Source of the DNA: Thiocapsa bogorovii
Lineage (GTDB): Bacteria > Pseudomonadota > Gammaproteobacteria > Chromatiales > Chromatiaceae
NCBI RefSeq assembly: GCF_021228795.1
Contig: NZ_CP089309.1
Location: 4,337,501-4,401,500, forward strand
Length of the DNA: 64,000 bases
Direction: 5' to 3'
This document shows positions 1 through 10,297 of this stretch, piece by piece; the first letter of the stretch is position 1, and every line of letters begins with the position of its first letter. The notes under the pieces are model-generated. The model was not told the origin of the DNA, did not search any database, and saw only the letters and a program-made list of their open reading frames with translations. The position numbers and the translations under genes were made by a program.

Positions 1-80
1 GCGCTCAGCGCGGTATGCGATGTTCTTGGATGGGATCGGCACCGGTAGATTTGACGACCCTTTGCGCCGGCCCGGTTTAG
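1..80 (+). repeat. 87-bp TTAA-ended element, copy 1 (cut by window edge)
   Basis: Matches the GCC-type copy at 19051 from its eighth base onward, including the central GATGGGATCGGC, and ends GGCCCGGTTTAG. The missing seven bases would lie outside the window, which gives a full length of 87. It lies 21 bp downstream of the kinase stop codon. Confidence 0.8.
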
Positions 81-101
81 GTTGACAGCCGGAGGCCTCG
101 G

Positions 102-3100
102 TTAGTCGGATGCGGGGTCGATTATCTGCGCAGCACGCCCCTTCGCTTCGGCGTCGCTATGTCCGGGCAGCCAGAGGGCGATGGTCCGGTAGAGCTCGCC
201 GATGTCGATCGGCTTGGCCAAGTGGCCGTTCATCCCCGCTTCCCGGGCGTCGTTCCGATCCGCCTCCATCACTGCAGCCGAGAGTGCAATGATCGGCAGA
301 TCCCGACGCACAGTACGAATCCGCCGGGTGGCCTCGAAGCCGTCCATGATCGGCATCTGCAGATCCATGAGGACGAGATCGAACTCTCGCGTCGTCGCCA
401 GCGCGACCGCCTCGCCACCGTTTTCGGCCAGGGTGACGACGGCGTCGGTCCGCTGGAGCATGCGTTTTGCGACCTCCTGGTTCAGTGCATTGTCTTCCAC
501 CAGCAGAATCCGGGAGCCGGCAAACGAGGGCGTCGAAGCACGAGGCGCTCGCGTGGGTTTGCCGGTTTGCGGCTTTTCGCCATGCGCCTCGAGCAAGGTG
601 TCGAGCAGGGCCGATGCAGTGACCGGTTTGCCCAGGAAACCCTTGAGCCCCGAGCGGTCTTTTGGAAGGTCGTCGCGGTTATAGCCGCTGACGATGATGG
701 CCGGCGCCTCGGTACCGGTCAGAGTGCCCTTTTCCCGCATGCGGTACAGCTGCCTGACGGCCTCCAGCCCGTCGATCTCGCCGGGCATCTTCCAGTCCAT
801 CAAGATGAATTCGAAGGCCATGCCGGCTCGTTCCGCCTCGATGACGGCCTGCACCGCAGCGGCTCCGCTCGCGGCTTCCTCGACTCGGCATCGCCAGCTC
901 TCGAGGATCTCGCGGAGCACGGTTCTGGCGACGGCGTGGTCGTCGACGACCAGGACTCGGGATCCGCTGATCTCTCGAACATCGCCCGCTCCGGTGTCTC
1001 CCCGCGAGACCGGCAAGACCAGTTCGAACGTAAAGACACTGCCCGCTCCGGGCGAGGAGGTGACCCCAAGGTGGCCGCCCATACGTTCGACCAGTTTGCG
1101 GCTGATGACGAGTCCCAAACCGGTGCCGCCGTATTTTCGTGTTGTCGAGCTGTCGGCTTGCGAGAAGGCCTGGAAGAGACGATCGCACTGCTCCGCGTCC
1201 ATGCCGATTCCGGTGTCCGACACCTCGAAGCGCAGGCGAGCCTGATCGGTATCCCCGCCGAGTCGGGTGATCCGAATCTCGACGGTTCCCTGCTCGGTGA
1301 ATTTAAGCGCATTGGCGAGCAGGTTGGTCAAGACTTGGCCGAGGCGCAGCGCGTCGCCGAGCAGCGTCCGAGGGACCTCGGGTGACACTCGGAAAACGAG
1401 CTCGAGGCCCTTTTCGCCGGCGGCGGAGCCGAAGAGTGTGGCCATCTGCTCGAGGAGTTGGTCCATGCGAAACGGACGGGACTCCAACTCCAGCTTGCCC
1501 GCCTCGATCTTGGAGTAATCCAGAATGTCGTTGATGATCCCGAGCAACAGGCGCGAGGAGCCGTGAATCTTTCCCAGATAGTCGCGCTGCTCGTCATTCA
1601 GATCGGTTCCCAACAGGATCTGGCTCAGTCCGATCACGGCGTTCATCGGGGTACGGATCTCGTGGCTCATGTTGGCCAGGAACTCGCTCTTGGATCGGCT
1701 GGCGGCCTCGGCTTGCTCGCGGCTGAGTCGCAGCGATTCTTCCGTTTCGCGTCGCTTCTGAACGTTCACGAGCATCTGCGCGAATACCGTCAGCAGCCGC
1801 TGCTCGGTCTTTGAATAGCGATGGTGTCGGCGCACCGAATCGAAACCCACGAACCCTCGGCAGCGCGGCCCGTCAATCATCGGCACTGCGATCGCGCTCT
1901 TGATCCCTTGCGGTTCGAGCACCTGTCTGACGCTGCTCTCGGGCGGGAGCGAGAGCACATCGGGGACGTAGACAGTGCCTCCCTCCCGATGGGTCGCGAC
2001 CCAATCGGGGATCATGCCCATCGGAACGGCCTGCAGGGTGTCGATCTGAGGCTCGATCCCCGGCGCGCACCATTCGTGGGTATTGGTGGCGATCTGTCGC
2101 TCGAAAACGTAGTCGAAGAGATAGGCCCGATCCGCACCGACGAAATCGCCCAGATGTCCCAGCGAGGTCTCGATGACCGCATCGACCCGGTCCAACGGCA
2201 GGCTGATATAGGTCGCGGAGACCTCCATCAAGAGATCCTGCAGGCGGGTCTCTCTCTGCAGTGCCTTTTCACTGTCCTGAAGATGGGCGAAGGTGTCCAG
2301 GCGCTTGATGGTGCTGCCGATGACCTGCACGAGAAGCTGCAACAAACCAAAGTCGCTTTTTGCCCAGGCGTGCTCCGGGCGAAGGGCCTCGAAGCCGACG
2401 AAGCCGCCGAGCTTCCCGCCGCTGTCGACCATCGGCAGGCAGAGCAGCGACCGAATGCCTCGGACCAGAAACTCCGCCTTTTCGGTGGCGGCCTCCTGCG
2501 GAAGGGCGGACACGTCGGGGATCAGGACAGGCTTTCCGGTTGCCATCCGAGCCTTCCACCAGGGTAGCCCCTCAACGGGCTGGTCTTGCCAACGCTCCAT
2601 CTGAGACACCGTGCCGGGGGCACACCACTCGTGGGTGTTGGTCATCCGAGAGCCGTCTTCGGAGAGACGGAACAGGTAGGTTCTCGCGACGTCGAGAAGC
2701 TCGCCGAGCCGGTGCAGAGCCTGATCGAGGACGGCGTCGAAGTTGTCCGGGCGGGCCCTCGCGAAACGGGCCGAGAGCGCGGCAGCGGTGCTTTCCAGTG
2801 CCATCCGTCGTGCGGTCTCGGCCTGCGCTCGCTTGCGTTCGGTCACGTCGCGTGCAGCGGCGTAGATCAACTCTCCGCTGGGAAAGGAGCGCCACTCGAT
2901 CCACCGATAGCCGCCCTCGCGACATCGGTAGCGGTTCTCGAAATCCAGGATCGCTGCATTCGCGTCGAGGCGTCGGGTCGCCTCGAGCGTCGCCGCCCGA
3001 TCCTGCGGATGGACGAAATCGAGGAAGGGTCGCCCTTCCAATTCTTCGGGCGGGTAACCGAGGGTGCGCTCCCATTCCGGGTTCACGCGCACGAAAATAC

Positions 3101-5267
3101 CCTCGGCGTTCACGATGCAGAACATGTCGAGCCCCGTCGTGAAGAATCGGTTGAGCTCTTCCGTTCGAGCGTTGACCAGACCGACCAACCCCGCGTGTCG
3201 ACGGGCCAGCAGCGTGACCGCGAGCACTATTGCGGCGGTCAGGGCGAGCCCCGTGATCGCCGTGATCCATGCTGCCCGCACGGGATGCCTGCTCAGGAAC
3301 TCCGGGCCTGCGTAGGCCGTCACCGCAAAGACCTCGCCGAAGATCGGAATGAGGCGGGTCAGCGAAGGCCCGACGGGTGGTGCGCCGTTCGGAGCCCAAT
3401 TCGATGCGAGCGGCTCGAAGTGCCCGGAAGGGTACAGGTAAGCGATCTGAAGGCGGGTGGCCTGATCCGGCCCGTCGCCGAGCAGAAGGGTATCCATGCG
3501 CAGCGCGGCGGCGGCGACACCCCGGACATCGCCCGAATCGCTGAAGACGGGTTGAAAGACACGGATGCCCTTCGGGCTCCCCGGTTCCAAGACAAAGGTG
3601 ATGGGTTCGGTTGCCGTGGGCATGCGATCGCGTGTCGCCGCATCGATGGCTGCACGGCGTTGCGGGTCCGAGGCAAGGTCGAAGCCCAGCGCCTGGATGT
3701 TGGCTTTTGTTGAAGGTGCGGCAAAGAGGACCGGATAGTGTTGCTCGCGTCCCGTCACGGGTACGCGCCCCATCCTCGCGTCCTCCTGCCAAATTCGGGC
3801 GTCCTCGATGCCGGCTGCCTCGGCGCGTGCGCCGAAATCCTCCCGGTTCGCTGCGTCCACCCTCGGTGCCCAACCCCATGCACGGACGGCCGGGTTGCGG
3901 ATGAGATAGGTCGTGTAGCGGTCGAAGTCCGCTGCGGTGATATCCGTCGAGCTTTCGAAGAAGCTTGCCAGACCCTGGAGCTCAGTATCGCGCAGGTCGT
4001 GAAAGGTTTCTGCGATCGCCTCCGTGCGCGCGCTCGCCAATTGGGCGAATGACCAATCGCGGGCATGGGTTTCCCGTTGATGCGCCATCCATGCGGCAAA
4101 GAGGGTCAAGGCGAGACCCAAGGCCAAGACCAGCACCGGCTCCACATACCGAAGCCGTTGCGCCGCATGCGGCTCGAGGCGCTCGCGTCTGATCAGCAAG
4201 GCCGTGCCCGCGAGAATGATCAGGATCAGCACGAGCGTCAGTACGAGGACCGGCAAGGCGGCCTTCGCGAGCTCGATCCGCCAAGTGCGGGCCTCCACGT
4301 CGATGCCGAGCACGGCGACGACGCCGCCTTGGACGCGATAGGCCCCGGCGCAGACGATGATATCGCCGACGCGCTGAACGAAGGTGGTCTTGGGTTCGAC
4401 CCGGTGGTTGACGGGATTCACGTACTCGTAGGCCACCCAACCACTGCCCTCCGACAGGGCAATGCGCTGGATCTCCTTGCGGAACAGCGTTCCGCCGTCA
4501 CGGTCCGGCCTGTCGATCCAATTTTGCCCCACCAGCTCGGGTTTGACCGGGTGTGCCAGGAAGGTCATGTCGAGGTCGTAGGCAAAGGCGTAGAGATCGC
4601 CCCGATGAAAGGGGCCGTTCGGCTCGTGCAAGGCCTGCAGCAAAGCCTCCCGGCCATGCACATCCGCATAGGCTGCCGCGTTTTGAACCAGCGCGCGGGC
4701 ATCGGCCGGGAGTGCACTGCCTCCGACGGCCTTACTCGGCTCGAAGATGGGGACCTGAGCCGAGACCCAGGTTCCCCAACGGTCGACGAGCGGCCCTTCC
4801 ACGTGCTCCTCGCCGGTGGCGAAGACACGCCGCTCACCCTCCGATGCCTCGTCGTAGAGATCGCCGGGTGGGGAGTAATCCTCGGATTCGGGTGACTCAT
4901 TGTCGACGAGGATGAACAACTGCCCATCCGCACGGCGTCCCATCAGATAGACGAATCGGTAACGCGGATCCGTCCGCGCCACGGTGGCAAGCTGGCTCTT
5001 GAGCCGCTGATATTGGGGCTTTTCCAAGTCCTCGAGACCGCCCGTAAGGACCGCAACGCGCTCGACGTTCAGCGACTGTGCCAAGAGCCGCGTTTCCAAC
5101 AGCAGGCCATCCTTCATCTCGCGATCCGCCAGCCCGACGGACCACCAGACTCCGAGTGATCCACCGATCAGCACCAGCACAGCCAACGCGATCGCCGCGC
5201 GCATCAACAGGCGCCGGGACCCCGGGTCCGAGGCGGCAATCACTTGGCGAAGCGCTCTGCGGGTCAA
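102..5267 (-). CDS. Hybrid histidine kinase, Cache-CHASE-PAS-GAF-GAF-HisKA-HATPase-REC-REC
   Basis: A membrane hybrid kinase that would sense an extracytoplasmic signal and pass phosphate to its own receivers. Order along 1721 residues: helix near 22-44; Cache-like periplasmic sensor to about 330; two helices (335-395); CHASE domain (about 405-640, with the WGWAPRV and GFDL signatures); helix near 680; PAS (about 705-825) followed by DVTERK; GAF domains at about 835-1000 and 1035-1190; HisKA with [13 protein letters not shown] (His1202); HATPase_c; receivers with Asp1491 and Asp1635. Having both Cache and CHASE sensors is unusual. No histidine phosphotransfer domain is visible, so an external HPt or direct output is needed. 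The start is TTG; the nearest upstream ATG (5293) is out of frame. It is the last gene of the cluster beginning at the TonB receptor, 116 bp after the diguanylate cyclase. The ligand is unknown. Confidence 0.93.
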   Translation of the reverse strand: MTRRALRQVIAASDPGSRRLLMRAAIALAVLVLIGGSLGVWWSVGLADREMKDGLLLETRLLAQSLNVERVAVLTGGLEDLEKPQYQRLKSQLATVARTDPRYRFVYLMGRRADGQLFILVDNESPESEDYSPPGDLYDEASEGERRVFATGEEHVEGPLVDRWGTWVSAQVPIFEPSKAVGGSALPADARALVQNAAAYADVHGREALLQALHEPNGPFHRGDLYAFAYDLDMTFLAHPVKPELVGQNWIDRPDRDGGTLFRKEIQRIALSEGSGWVAYEYVNPVNHRVEPKTTFVQRVGDIIVCAGAYRVQGGVVAVLGIDVEARTWRIELAKAALPVLVLTLVLILIILAGTALLIRRERLEPHAAQRLRYVEPVLVLALGLALTLFAAWMAHQRETHARDWSFAQLASARTEAIAETFHDLRDTELQGLASFFESSTDITAADFDRYTTYLIRNPAVRAWGWAPRVDAANREDFGARAEAAGIEDARIWQEDARMGRVPVTGREQHYPVLFAAPSTKANIQALGFDLASDPQRRAAIDAATRDRMPTATEPITFVLEPGSPKGIRVFQPVFSDSGDVRGVAAAALRMDTLLLGDGPDQATRLQIAYLYPSGHFEPLASNWAPNGAPPVGPSLTRLIPIFGEVFAVTAYAGPEFLSRHPVRAAWITAITGLALTAAIVLAVTLLARRHAGLVGLVNARTEELNRFFTTGLDMFCIVNAEGIFVRVNPEWERTLGYPPEELEGRPFLDFVHPQDRAATLEATRRLDANAAILDFENRYRCREGGYRWIEWRSFPSGELIYAAARDVTERKRAQAETARRMALESTAAALSARFARARPDNFDAVLDQALHRLGELLDVARTYLFRLSEDGSRMTNTHEWCAPGTVSQMERWQDQPVEGLPWWKARMATGKPVLIPDVSALPQEAATEKAEFLVRGIRSLLCLPMVDSGGKLGGFVGFEALRPEHAWAKSDFGLLQLLVQVIGSTIKRLDTFAHLQDSEKALQRETRLQDLLMEVSATYISLPLDRVDAVIETSLGHLGDFVGADRAYLFDYVFERQIATNTHEWCAPGIEPQIDTLQAVPMGMIPDWVATHREGGTVYVPDVLSLPPESSVRQVLEPQGIKSAIAVPMIDGPRCRGFVGFDSVRRHHRYSKTEQRLLTVFAQMLVNVQKRRETEESLRLSREQAEAASRSKSEFLANMSHEIRTPMNAVIGLSQILLGTDLNDEQRDYLGKIHGSSRLLLGIINDILDYSKIEAGKLELESRPFRMDQLLEQMATLFGSAAGEKGLELVFRVSPEVPRTLLGDALRLGQVLTNLLANALKFTEQGTVEIRITRLGGDTDQARLRFEVSDTGIGMDAEQCDRLFQAFSQADSSTTRKYGGTGLGLVISRKLVERMGGHLGVTSSPGAGSVFTFELVLPVSRGDTGAGDVREISGSRVLVVDDHAVARTVLREILESWRCRVEEAASGAAAVQAVIEAERAGMAFEFILMDWKMPGEIDGLEAVRQLYRMREKGTLTGTEAPAIIVSGYNRDDLPKDRSGLKGFLGKPVTASALLDTLLEAHGEKPQTGKPTRAPRASTPSFAGSRILLVEDNALNQEVAKRMLQRTDAVVTLAENGGEAVALATTREFDLVLMDLQMPIMDGFEATRRIRTVRRDLPIIALSAAVMEADRNDAREAGMNGHLAKPIDIGELYRTIALWLPGHSDAEAKGRAAQIIDPASD

Positions 5268-5383
5268 GGGGATGTCCGTCCAGGGAGGGTCATGGGCCAG
5301 TGCGGCATCGTGACGGCGATCGCCGATCCCGCGAGCGAATATCCGGCATGCGCTCCAGTGCCCGCCGCTCTACGCTGTGCAGA

Positions 5384-6814
5384 TCAGGATGCACCCACCA
5401 CACGATCCCTGCCCTCCTGTTTGGCCCGATAGAGCCGTTGATCTGCGATCTCGACGAGACTGTCGACATCCATCCCCGCATATTCGCATACGCCGCTGCT
5501 GGCGGTGACCCGAAGCCCTGGTTGACTCCAGGTCAACGCCTTCACGGCGCCGCGGATGCGCTCGGCGACGTCCATCGCCGAGGCGACGGAGGTATGCGGT
5601 AGGATCACGAGGAACTCTTCGCCCCCGTAACGGCCGCTGATATCGACATCGCGCGTGCATGTCCGCAATGTCGCGGCGATCTTGACCAAGACCTCGTCGC
5701 CCGTGCGATGCCCGAAGGTATCGTTGATTGCCTTGAAAAAATCCAGGTCGAGCAGGATGACCGAGAGCTCGTCGCCGTAGCGTTTGGCGCGCTCGATCTC
5801 CTCGGCGAGCTTCTGAAGGAGATAGCGTCGGTTGAAGGCACCGGTCAATCCATCCGTCAAGGAGGCCCGGCGAAGGTCGTCCTGGATCGCCTTCAGTTCG
5901 GAGATGTCGACCAAAGAGATGAGCCGGCTGGAGATGCCCGAAAATCGAATCGGCATTGCGGAGACCACCGCCCAGCGTCGACTGCGGTCGCTGGTCAGGA
6001 TCCGCGTTTCGCGCTGCTCGCCGATCCCGGCGGGGAGTCCGTCGGCGGCCAGTGCCTCCCACGCCCTGCTGTGCAACCGCCCGCTGTTGTCGGGTTCCAA
6101 GGCGAGATAGGACTTGGCCGCCTGGTTGGCTTGAGTGACTCCGCCGAGGCCACGCTCGGCCAAGATCATCGGGAAGGGTGCCGCTTCGAACAAGGTGCGT
6201 AGGTTGGATTCGCTTTCGCCGAGCCTGTGCAACACCCTGCTCGCCCCGAACCAGGCAAGACCGATGACGATAAGCATGCCGCCGCCGACCCACAGCAGCT
6301 TGCCGCGCACGCTGCCGATCAGATCGTTCAGGAACTGCGGACTGGAATAGAAGGTGACGATCCCGACGAGGAGGTGATCGTCGGGGTCGTAGAGCGGGAT
6401 CTGCGTGATGAAACAGTCCGGGCACTCGCTTTCGCCACGTGTGATTGCCAGGCTCGCGGGCGGAAGGTCGAGCAGATCCTCGTCCAGGGCCAGGGTCAGG
6501 CGCCGGATGAACGGACTGTCGGTCGTCTGATCCTTCAGGAGCAGGACGGCATCGAGCTCGGTCCGGATCGCGTCGGCGAGCTGCTCCGGTTGCCGCCCGT
6601 TGCGCAGAAGCGTCTCGATGCCGCTGGTCTGAGCTTGGGCGAACGCGCGCGATCGGCTCTCCGCGTCGGCGCGCAGCGTCGGCTCGATCACGATGACCCA
6701 GTTCAGCGCAATCAGGGTCGTGAGTAGGATCCCGAGCAACGCGAAGATCACTGCGAGGTTGCGCTCGAGGGTGAGCGAAAACCGACGGCGCGCGGCGAAG
6801 GCCCTCTCGTTCAT
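5384..6814 (-). CDS. Membrane diguanylate cyclase with PAS and GGDEF domains
   Basis: Makes cyclic di-GMP from two GTP at the inner membrane. Residues 17-40 form one membrane helix and about 175-195 a second, enclosing a periplasmic sensor of some 130 residues with a CPDC pair near its end. A PAS-like segment (about 205-315) precedes GGDEF (320-475). The active-site loop reads GRYGGEEF, an intact GGEEF. RDVD lies five residues before it, which matches the RxxD inhibitory I-site, so product inhibition is expected. The gene starts 6 bp after the YfiR-like gene stops, so the two are probably translationally coupled. In the YfiBNR system a periplasmic YfiR represses a membrane cyclase; the adjacency suggests a similar pairing here, by inference. 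Confidence 0.95.
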   Translation of the reverse strand: MNERAFAARRRFSLTLERNLAVIFALLGILLTTLIALNWVIVIEPTLRADAESRSRAFAQAQTSGIETLLRNGRQPEQLADAIRTELDAVLLLKDQTTDSPFIRRLTLALDEDLLDLPPASLAITRGESECPDCFITQIPLYDPDDHLLVGIVTFYSSPQFLNDLIGSVRGKLLWVGGGMLIVIGLAWFGASRVLHRLGESESNLRTLFEAAPFPMILAERGLGGVTQANQAAKSYLALEPDNSGRLHSRAWEALAADGLPAGIGEQRETRILTSDRSRRWAVVSAMPIRFSGISSRLISLVDISELKAIQDDLRRASLTDGLTGAFNRRYLLQKLAEEIERAKRYGDELSVILLDLDFFKAINDTFGHRTGDEVLVKIAATLRTCTRDVDISGRYGGEEFLVILPHTSVASAMDVAERIRGAVKALTWSQPGLRVTASSGVCEYAGMDVDSLVEIADQRLYRAKQEGRDRVVGAS

Positions 6815-6820
6815 GCCGGA

Positions 6821-7396
6821 CTACTCATAAAGGCGCGCCACCTCGAGGAAAAATGGCTTGAACCTCACCTCGGCACGTTTCGCCCGGGACAGGTTGACGA
6901 AGGGTAGGATTCGGTCGGCGACATGGATGCCCGCGACGGCGCCGGCCTCCACGTCACCCGCGAAGGGCGAGAAGACAACGGCGCGATGACGCTCCGACCA
7001 CAGACGAAGCCGCTTGCCCCCGACATCCACGCTGGCGATGAAGATTCCGCCGAGGAGCGAATCGTCCGCATCCAACGCCTCCGCGCTCAGGGTCTTCACA
7101 TTCAAGGGAATGTCGCGGATCCGGCCGATGGCACGAAGCGCCGTGGCGGCTTCTCGAGCGACAGTGTCGGACCCCTCGTAGGCGATACGGATCTCAAGCT
7201 TTCCGTCGGGCGCGCACCTGTCTTGGAGCGCTTCGACAGCGCCGAGTACGGCGGGGAAGAGCTTGAGTCCGACGCGAAACCGCTGCTCTTCCTCCTGCCA
7301 CAGCGACTGGGTCCAGCCGCGTGTCGCCATGAGCCCGACACACACCAAGAGAGCAGCGACAAGACCCCGGCGGCTCACTCTTTGACGCGGCGTCAT
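6821..7396 (-). CDS. YfiR-like periplasmic protein (DUF4154)
   Basis: 191 residues starting at the ATG that gives MTPRQRVSRR, followed by a hydrophobic signal segment (about 10-30). The rest has the YfiR/DUF4154 pattern: an F-R-V-G-L-K-L-F-P start, an IAYEG strand, a long stretch around a possible nucleotide- or ligand-binding fold, and a C-terminal LPFVNLSRAKR segment. YfiR proteins hold membrane diguanylate cyclases inactive from the periplasm. The reading frame stays open upstream into the receptor gene, but that part is a shadow. No strong Shine-Dalgarno is visible; the start lies 14 bp after the TonB receptor stop. Family assignment is by pattern, so confidence is moderate. Confidence 0.75.
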   Translation of the reverse strand: MTPRQRVSRRGLVAALLVCVGLMATRGWTQSLWQEEEQRFRVGLKLFPAVLGAVEALQDRCAPDGKLEIRIAYEGSDTVAREAATALRAIGRIRDIPLNVKTLSAEALDADDSLLGGIFIASVDVGGKRLRLWSERHRAVVFSPFAGDVEAGAVAGIHVADRILPFVNLSRAKRAEVRFKPFFLEVARLYE

Positions 7397-7410
7397 GACG
7401 TCGGCCCACG

Positions 7411-9570
7411 TCAAAAGCGGTAGCCGACGGACAACCACCAGCGCCGCCCCGGACGCGGATAGCCTTCCGGGTAGGGCAGGTTCACCCCGCCGAAGCTGGT
7501 CGGCAGGTCGGGGTAGCACACATCCTCGTCGGTCAGGTTCTTGACCCCGAGGTATGCGAAAAAGCCCGGCCCCTGTCGCTGATAGCTCAGGGTGAGATCC
7601 GCCATGGCGTACCCCGAGACCGAATCGCGCGGGTCGGATTCGGGGCGGCTTCGGTCGCCGACGTAGCGCAGCTGCAGCGCAGTGGTCCAGGCATCGAGCG
7701 GGCGCCAAAGGACGGCGAGATTGGCCAGCGTGTCGGTGCCTCCGGGCAACGGTCGGTCGGTGTCGCGCGAGACCGTGTCCACATAGGAGAGATTCGCATC
7801 GATCTTCACGCGGGCTCCGAGGCGGACCTCGTACTCCAGCTCCACACCGCGCAGACGCGCATCGGCGCTGTTGATAAACCCGTCGGCGTCGTCCCCGAAG
7901 ACGATCGAATCGGCGAGATCGGACTGAAACAGGATAAGCCGCCCTTCCCAGCGGGGGCGCTTGAGGATATAGCCCAGCTCGTAGGTTGCGATCTCTCCGG
8001 CGCCGATCGACTCCCGGCCCGGATACTCCCGCTCGTAGAAGGTCGGCGGCCGAAACGCTTGGGCATATTGGAGCTTGAGGATGTTCGCCTCGTCGATGCG
8101 CCAGACTGCAGCCAGGCGCGGAGTCAGGAAGGCGCCGAGGTCGCTGTAGTCGTCCAGACGCAGGGCAGCCGTCACCGTGACCTGCTCGCTTGCTCGGATC
8201 TCGTCCTGAAGGATGAGGCTGAGAATGTCTCGGTCGAGTCCGGTATCCAACCAGCTCTGCGGAACCTCGAACGGCAGGTTGAACCAGTTCCAGCTCGCGC
8301 GGTTGACCCGCACTTGACTCGCCTCGAATCCCAGCAGGATCAAATGCCGGTCCCAACCGCGCCAGTGCAGATCCGCGGCCCCGAGGTAGCGTGTTTCCCG
8401 GTAATCCTGATCCATGTAGACCGGCTGCGGGTCGAAATAACTCGGCGGGAAGACATAGAGCTGATCGCGTGCGCGCTCGTATTGCAGCGACTCGAGCCGG
8501 ATGCGCGCCTCCAGCGATTCCGACAGCACCAGGTCTTGGCCGATCTGAGCCGAGACATAGCGCTGCGCGGAGGTGAGTCGGTCCTCCGATGGCGGCAGGA
8601 AGTGATTGATGCCGAAATGGTCACCATAGTCGTCGTCCAGGATCTTGATCGCGAGGAAGGTCTTGCGCCAGCGCAGATCGGCGAAGGCCCCGAGATAGCG
8701 GCTTGCTTCGTTCGACGGCCCGGGTGCGTTGGAGAGCTCGGCCTGTCCGATCGCGAAGAGAGCATCCTCGGAGACGAGTACGCCGCCGTTGCCGGCAAGT
8801 CCAGCCAAGTTGATCGAGGCGCTCAGATCCCGCTCCGGGTCGCGCCAGTGCCAGATCCCGCCCCCGCCGGCATCGGCGCGCTCGTCGGCCCGGGCGAATA
8901 TGGTGCGGTCGTCGTGCCGGGTGACGACGTTGACCACGCCGGCGAAGGCATACTCGCCATGCACCGAGGAGCCGGGGCCGCGGATGACCTCGATGCGTTC
9001 GATCTGCTCGATGGGGATGTTCAGGACCGGGTCCGCGGTGGCGAGCAGGGTCGCGTTCATCGACACACCGTCGAGCAGGAACTTGATGTTCCCCGAGGCA
9101 TAGCCGAAACCCACCCCGCGGCTCAAAATCTGGCGCTCGCCCGTCATCTCGAGCCCTTGGCTGATGCCGGGGACCAGCGAGAGCGCCTCCCAGACGTTGC
9201 GCGCTCCGCGTGCGAGCATGTCGGATCCCGACAGGATCGTCGCCATTCCCGGGACGAAGTCCGCGTTCATTCCGCTGCGGGTCGCCAGCTCGGTTTCTTG
9301 GTCGAGGAGACTCAGCAGGTCGCCGAGCGGGACGTCCTCGGAACCGGGCTCCGGTTGCTTGCAGAGGGCTTCGCCGGCGGCCAGGATCATGACCAGCATC
9401 CAGACGGCGAGAGCGTGCGGCGCGACGGCTATCGGTGACGTTGTGTCGTACAAAACAGCCAGGCCTCCGAGCCCTCGGCGCAAGCGGCAATCCGTTGGTG
9501 CAACCGACGCGTTCGGCATCGGCCAGGTCCGTCGTGGTGCTAGTCCCGGCTGTCGCATGCCCGTAACCAC
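7411..9570 (-). CDS. TonB-dependent outer-membrane receptor
   Basis: An outer-membrane beta-barrel that would import a ligand using TonB energy, or report its presence. A plug domain with GVSMNATLLATADPVLNIP and IEVIRGPGSSVHGEYAFAG is followed by a long barrel that ends VGYRF with the usual terminal Phe. The signal peptide is the hydrophobic segment IAVAPHALAVWMLVMILAAG. The reading frame is open to 9570, but the true start may be the TTG or ATG nearer this segment, so the first 15-40 residues are doubtful. It heads the receptor / YfiR-like / cyclase / hybrid-kinase cluster. No ligand-specific feature (heme, siderophore, cobalamin riboswitch) was recognised. Confidence 0.9.
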   Translation of the reverse strand: MVTGMRQPGLAPRRTWPMPNASVAPTDCRLRRGLGGLAVLYDTTSPIAVAPHALAVWMLVMILAAGEALCKQPEPGSEDVPLGDLLSLLDQETELATRSGMNADFVPGMATILSGSDMLARGARNVWEALSLVPGISQGLEMTGERQILSRGVGFGYASGNIKFLLDGVSMNATLLATADPVLNIPIEQIERIEVIRGPGSSVHGEYAFAGVVNVVTRHDDRTIFARADERADAGGGGIWHWRDPERDLSASINLAGLAGNGGVLVSEDALFAIGQAELSNAPGPSNEASRYLGAFADLRWRKTFLAIKILDDDYGDHFGINHFLPPSEDRLTSAQRYVSAQIGQDLVLSESLEARIRLESLQYERARDQLYVFPPSYFDPQPVYMDQDYRETRYLGAADLHWRGWDRHLILLGFEASQVRVNRASWNWFNLPFEVPQSWLDTGLDRDILSLILQDEIRASEQVTVTAALRLDDYSDLGAFLTPRLAAVWRIDEANILKLQYAQAFRPPTFYEREYPGRESIGAGEIATYELGYILKRPRWEGRLILFQSDLADSIVFGDDADGFINSADARLRGVELEYEVRLGARVKIDANLSYVDTVSRDTDRPLPGGTDTLANLAVLWRPLDAWTTALQLRYVGDRSRPESDPRDSVSGYAMADLTLSYQRQGPGFFAYLGVKNLTDEDVCYPDLPTSFGGVNLPYPEGYPRPGRRWWLSVGYRF

Positions 9571-9602
9571 GGGAGCGCCGGGACGGTGCGGACGGAGAAC
9601 CC

Positions 9603-10223
9603 CTAGGACGTCGGCAGAAAACCGTCGGCCTTGAGTTTTCCGATCATCGCTGCGATCACCTCGCTGATCATGGTCTGCTCCGAGCTCGGATCCAAGGTGT
9701 CCGAGCGACCGGACCAGACCAATGTCGCGCGTCCCGCGTCGTAGAGATTGGTCTCCAGTCGAAGCGCGGGATATTTGGCGTAGTACCCCGGCGCAGTGAC
9801 CTCGCTCAGGATGTGACCATAATACGGGTAGAGGCGGCCGTAAAGGCTCGGCACCACATGGGTGCGTCCACCGCTCGGGGCGGCATCCGGGTTCTCGCCG
9901 GCGAGGTAGGTGACGATGACCCCGTCGGCTCCGGATCGTCCGACCGCCTCCTGCACCGCCCGCGAGCGTCCGACGTCTCGATCGGAGAGCAGGGTATGCG
10001 CGGCCCGCGCCTGGACGCCGGTGCCTTTGAGCACCTCGACGAAATTGTCCTCGTAGGCGCGGCGTACGACCGGGTTGGTGGAGATGCCGAAGACGATCAG
10101 GTCGCGATACGGGGTCGGGGGTGTGTCGGGCGCGATCCAGGTCGTGCTCAAGGGCCCGGACGTGCAGCCGACCGTCAGCAGGGCGGCAAGGCCGAATGCG
10201 ACGGCAAGCCGGATAGCGCGCAT
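9603..10223 (-). CDS. Outer-membrane lipoprotein of unknown function
   Basis: 206 residues with a lipoprotein signal: MRAIRLAVAFGLAALL then the lipobox LTVGC (Cys20). The mature part begins with a TTWIAPDTPPTPYRDLIVFGIS segment typical of small envelope lipoproteins whose members carry a W-x-P near the N-terminus. It contains a Tyr-rich loop (YGRLYPYYGH). The function is unknown. The ATG at 10223 is preceded by GGAG about 11 bases upstream; an upstream in-frame extension beginning MDLF lacks a better site. It is co-directional with the neighbouring receptor gene but separated from it, and is not clearly part of that cluster. Confidence 0.8.
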   Translation of the reverse strand: MRAIRLAVAFGLAALLTVGCTSGPLSTTWIAPDTPPTPYRDLIVFGISTNPVVRRAYEDNFVEVLKGTGVQARAAHTLLSDRDVGRSRAVQEAVGRSGADGVIVTYLAGENPDAAPSGGRTHVVPSLYGRLYPYYGHILSEVTAPGYYAKYPALRLETNLYDAGRATLVWSGRSDTLDPSSEQTMISEVIAAMIGKLKADGFLPTS

Positions 10224-10297
10224 AAGCAGTAGCTCCGAGATCGCGAAAAGGTCCATCGGGCGCGGGAGTGTGCCCCGCTCCGGGCGGCAGGACAAGC

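Noticed and set aside
159-1385. Plus-strand 408-codon frame opposite the hybrid kinase
   Set aside because: Shadow of the HATPase/REC coding region; no domain, signal or ribosome site of its own.
6821-8356. Upstream extension of the YfiR-like gene into the TonB receptor
   Set aside because: The extension is a frame-shifted reading of the receptor; the signal peptide begins at 7396.
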